A DNA stretch of 6,373 bases. Source: Clostridiales bacterium (GTDB taxonomy: Bacteria > Bacillota > Clostridia > Christensenellales > UMGS416). The stretch covers positions 1 through 6,373 of the forward strand of contig JAAYXU010000019.1 in NCBI GenBank assembly GCA_012515725.1. Direction: 5' to 3'. The notes under the pieces were generated by a model that made no database searches, was not told the origin of the DNA, and was given only the letters and a program-made list of their open reading frames with translations. The translations under genes and the position numbers were made by a program. Of the stretch, positions 5,935-6,373 are shown piece by piece. The stretch's first letter is position 1. Each line of letters begins with the position of its first letter.

Positions 5935-6373
5935 ATGGTGGATATGAGAGCCATTGCCGAAGCGCTCAAGGCAGGTCAGGCGCCCAAAACTAAGGAGCTT
6001 GTCGAGGAGGCGCTCAGGGATACGTCGGCGGAAACCATACTCAACGAGGGACTTATCGTCGGTATGGGCGAGATAGGCGAGCTTTTCAAGCGGAACGAGG
6101 TATACGTCCCTGAAGTGCTGATAGCCGCGCGCGCCATGTACGCGGGCCTTGATCTCCTCAAACCCATACTCGCCGAGTCGGGCGTGGAACCTGCGGGCGT
6201 CGTCGTGATAGGAACCGTGAAGGGCGATCTCCACGACATTGGTAAAAACCTGGTTTCGATGATGATGGAAGGCGCAGGCTTCAAGGTTATCGATCTGGGC
6301 GTAGACGTATCTCCCGAGAAATTCGTCAGCGCCGTAGAAAACGACGGCGCTTCGATCGTCGCGATGTCGGCGC
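5935..6373 (+). CDS. Methyltransferase corrinoid protein, 3'-truncated by window edge
   Basis: Cobalamin-binding methyl carrier of the MtbC/MttC/MtaC/MetH-module type. It accepts a methyl group from a substrate-specific methyltransferase and passes it to a second methyltransferase that transfers it to tetrahydrofolate or another thiol or pterin carrier. The visible 146 residues comprise the helical cap domain (about 1-85, with the signature region around NEVYVPEVLIAARAMYAGL) and the start of the Rossmann B12 domain: VVVIGTVKGDLHDIGKN with the DxHxxG motif D98-x-H100-x-x-G103. H100 (codon 6232-6234) would be the lower axial cobalt ligand. VIDLGVDVSPEKFV follows. Family members are about 210 residues, so about 65 are missing beyond the edge; no stop occurs before it. 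Substrate cannot be told from this part alone. Its promoter and the PocR/AraC gene upstream suggest inducible expression. Confidence 0.93.
   Translation, partial: MVDMRAIAEALKAGQAPKTKELVEEALRDTSAETILNEGLIVGMGEIGELFKRNEVYVPEVLIAARAMYAGLDLLKPILAESGVEPAGVVVIGTVKGDLHDIGKNLVSMMMEGAGFKVIDLGVDVSPEKFVSAVENDGASIVAMSA

Overview
This window looks like chromosomal DNA from a GC-rich, probably anaerobic member of the Firmicutes (Clostridia-like). Three things point there: the long clostridial-type isoleucyl-tRNA synthetase with a KMSKH loop, the short RlmI-like methyltransferase and small RluA enzyme typical of that group, and a PocR-type AraC regulator beside a methyltransferase corrinoid protein. The assignment is inferred from gene type and context; no rRNA is present to confirm it. 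All real genes lie on the + strand, and the first and last are cut by the window edges.

Region 1 (2-4291) is a compact housekeeping block for translation and RNA modification: the 3' nine-tenths of ileS, a class I SAM-dependent RNA methyltransferase starting 1 nt after the ileS stop, and an RluA-family pseudouridine synthase whose start overlaps the methyltransferase end. The spacing suggests one transcript with translational coupling.

Region 2 (4292-4402) is a short intergenic stretch with a good sigma-70-type promoter (TTGCTA, 17 bp, TATAAT). A TTGCGA direct repeat flanking a small palindrome lies just upstream of it. A strong Shine-Dalgarno sequence then sets a GTG start for the next gene.

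Region 3 (4403-5725) encodes a 440-residue regulator: an N-terminal cysteine-rich PocR sensory domain, a short coiled coil, a helical middle region, and a C-terminal AraC double helix-turn-helix.

Region 4 (5726-5934) is a 209-nt regulatory gap. It holds a hairpin, a tandem TATTTCC repeat, a perfect extended -10 element (TGGTATAAT) with no good -35, and a consensus AGGAGG ribosome binding site. That layout suits an activator-dependent promoter.

Region 5 (5935 to the window end) is the first 146 codons of a corrinoid protein of the MtbC/MttC/MtaC type with an intact DxHxxG cobalamin-binding motif. The likely story is that the window spans the junction between a housekeeping operon and the start of a corrinoid-dependent methyl-transfer locus, with the PocR-AraC protein as its local substrate-sensing activator. 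The methyltransferase partners that would reveal the substrate would lie past the right edge. I found no RNA genes, mobile elements or CRISPR array, and no clearly undescribed system.
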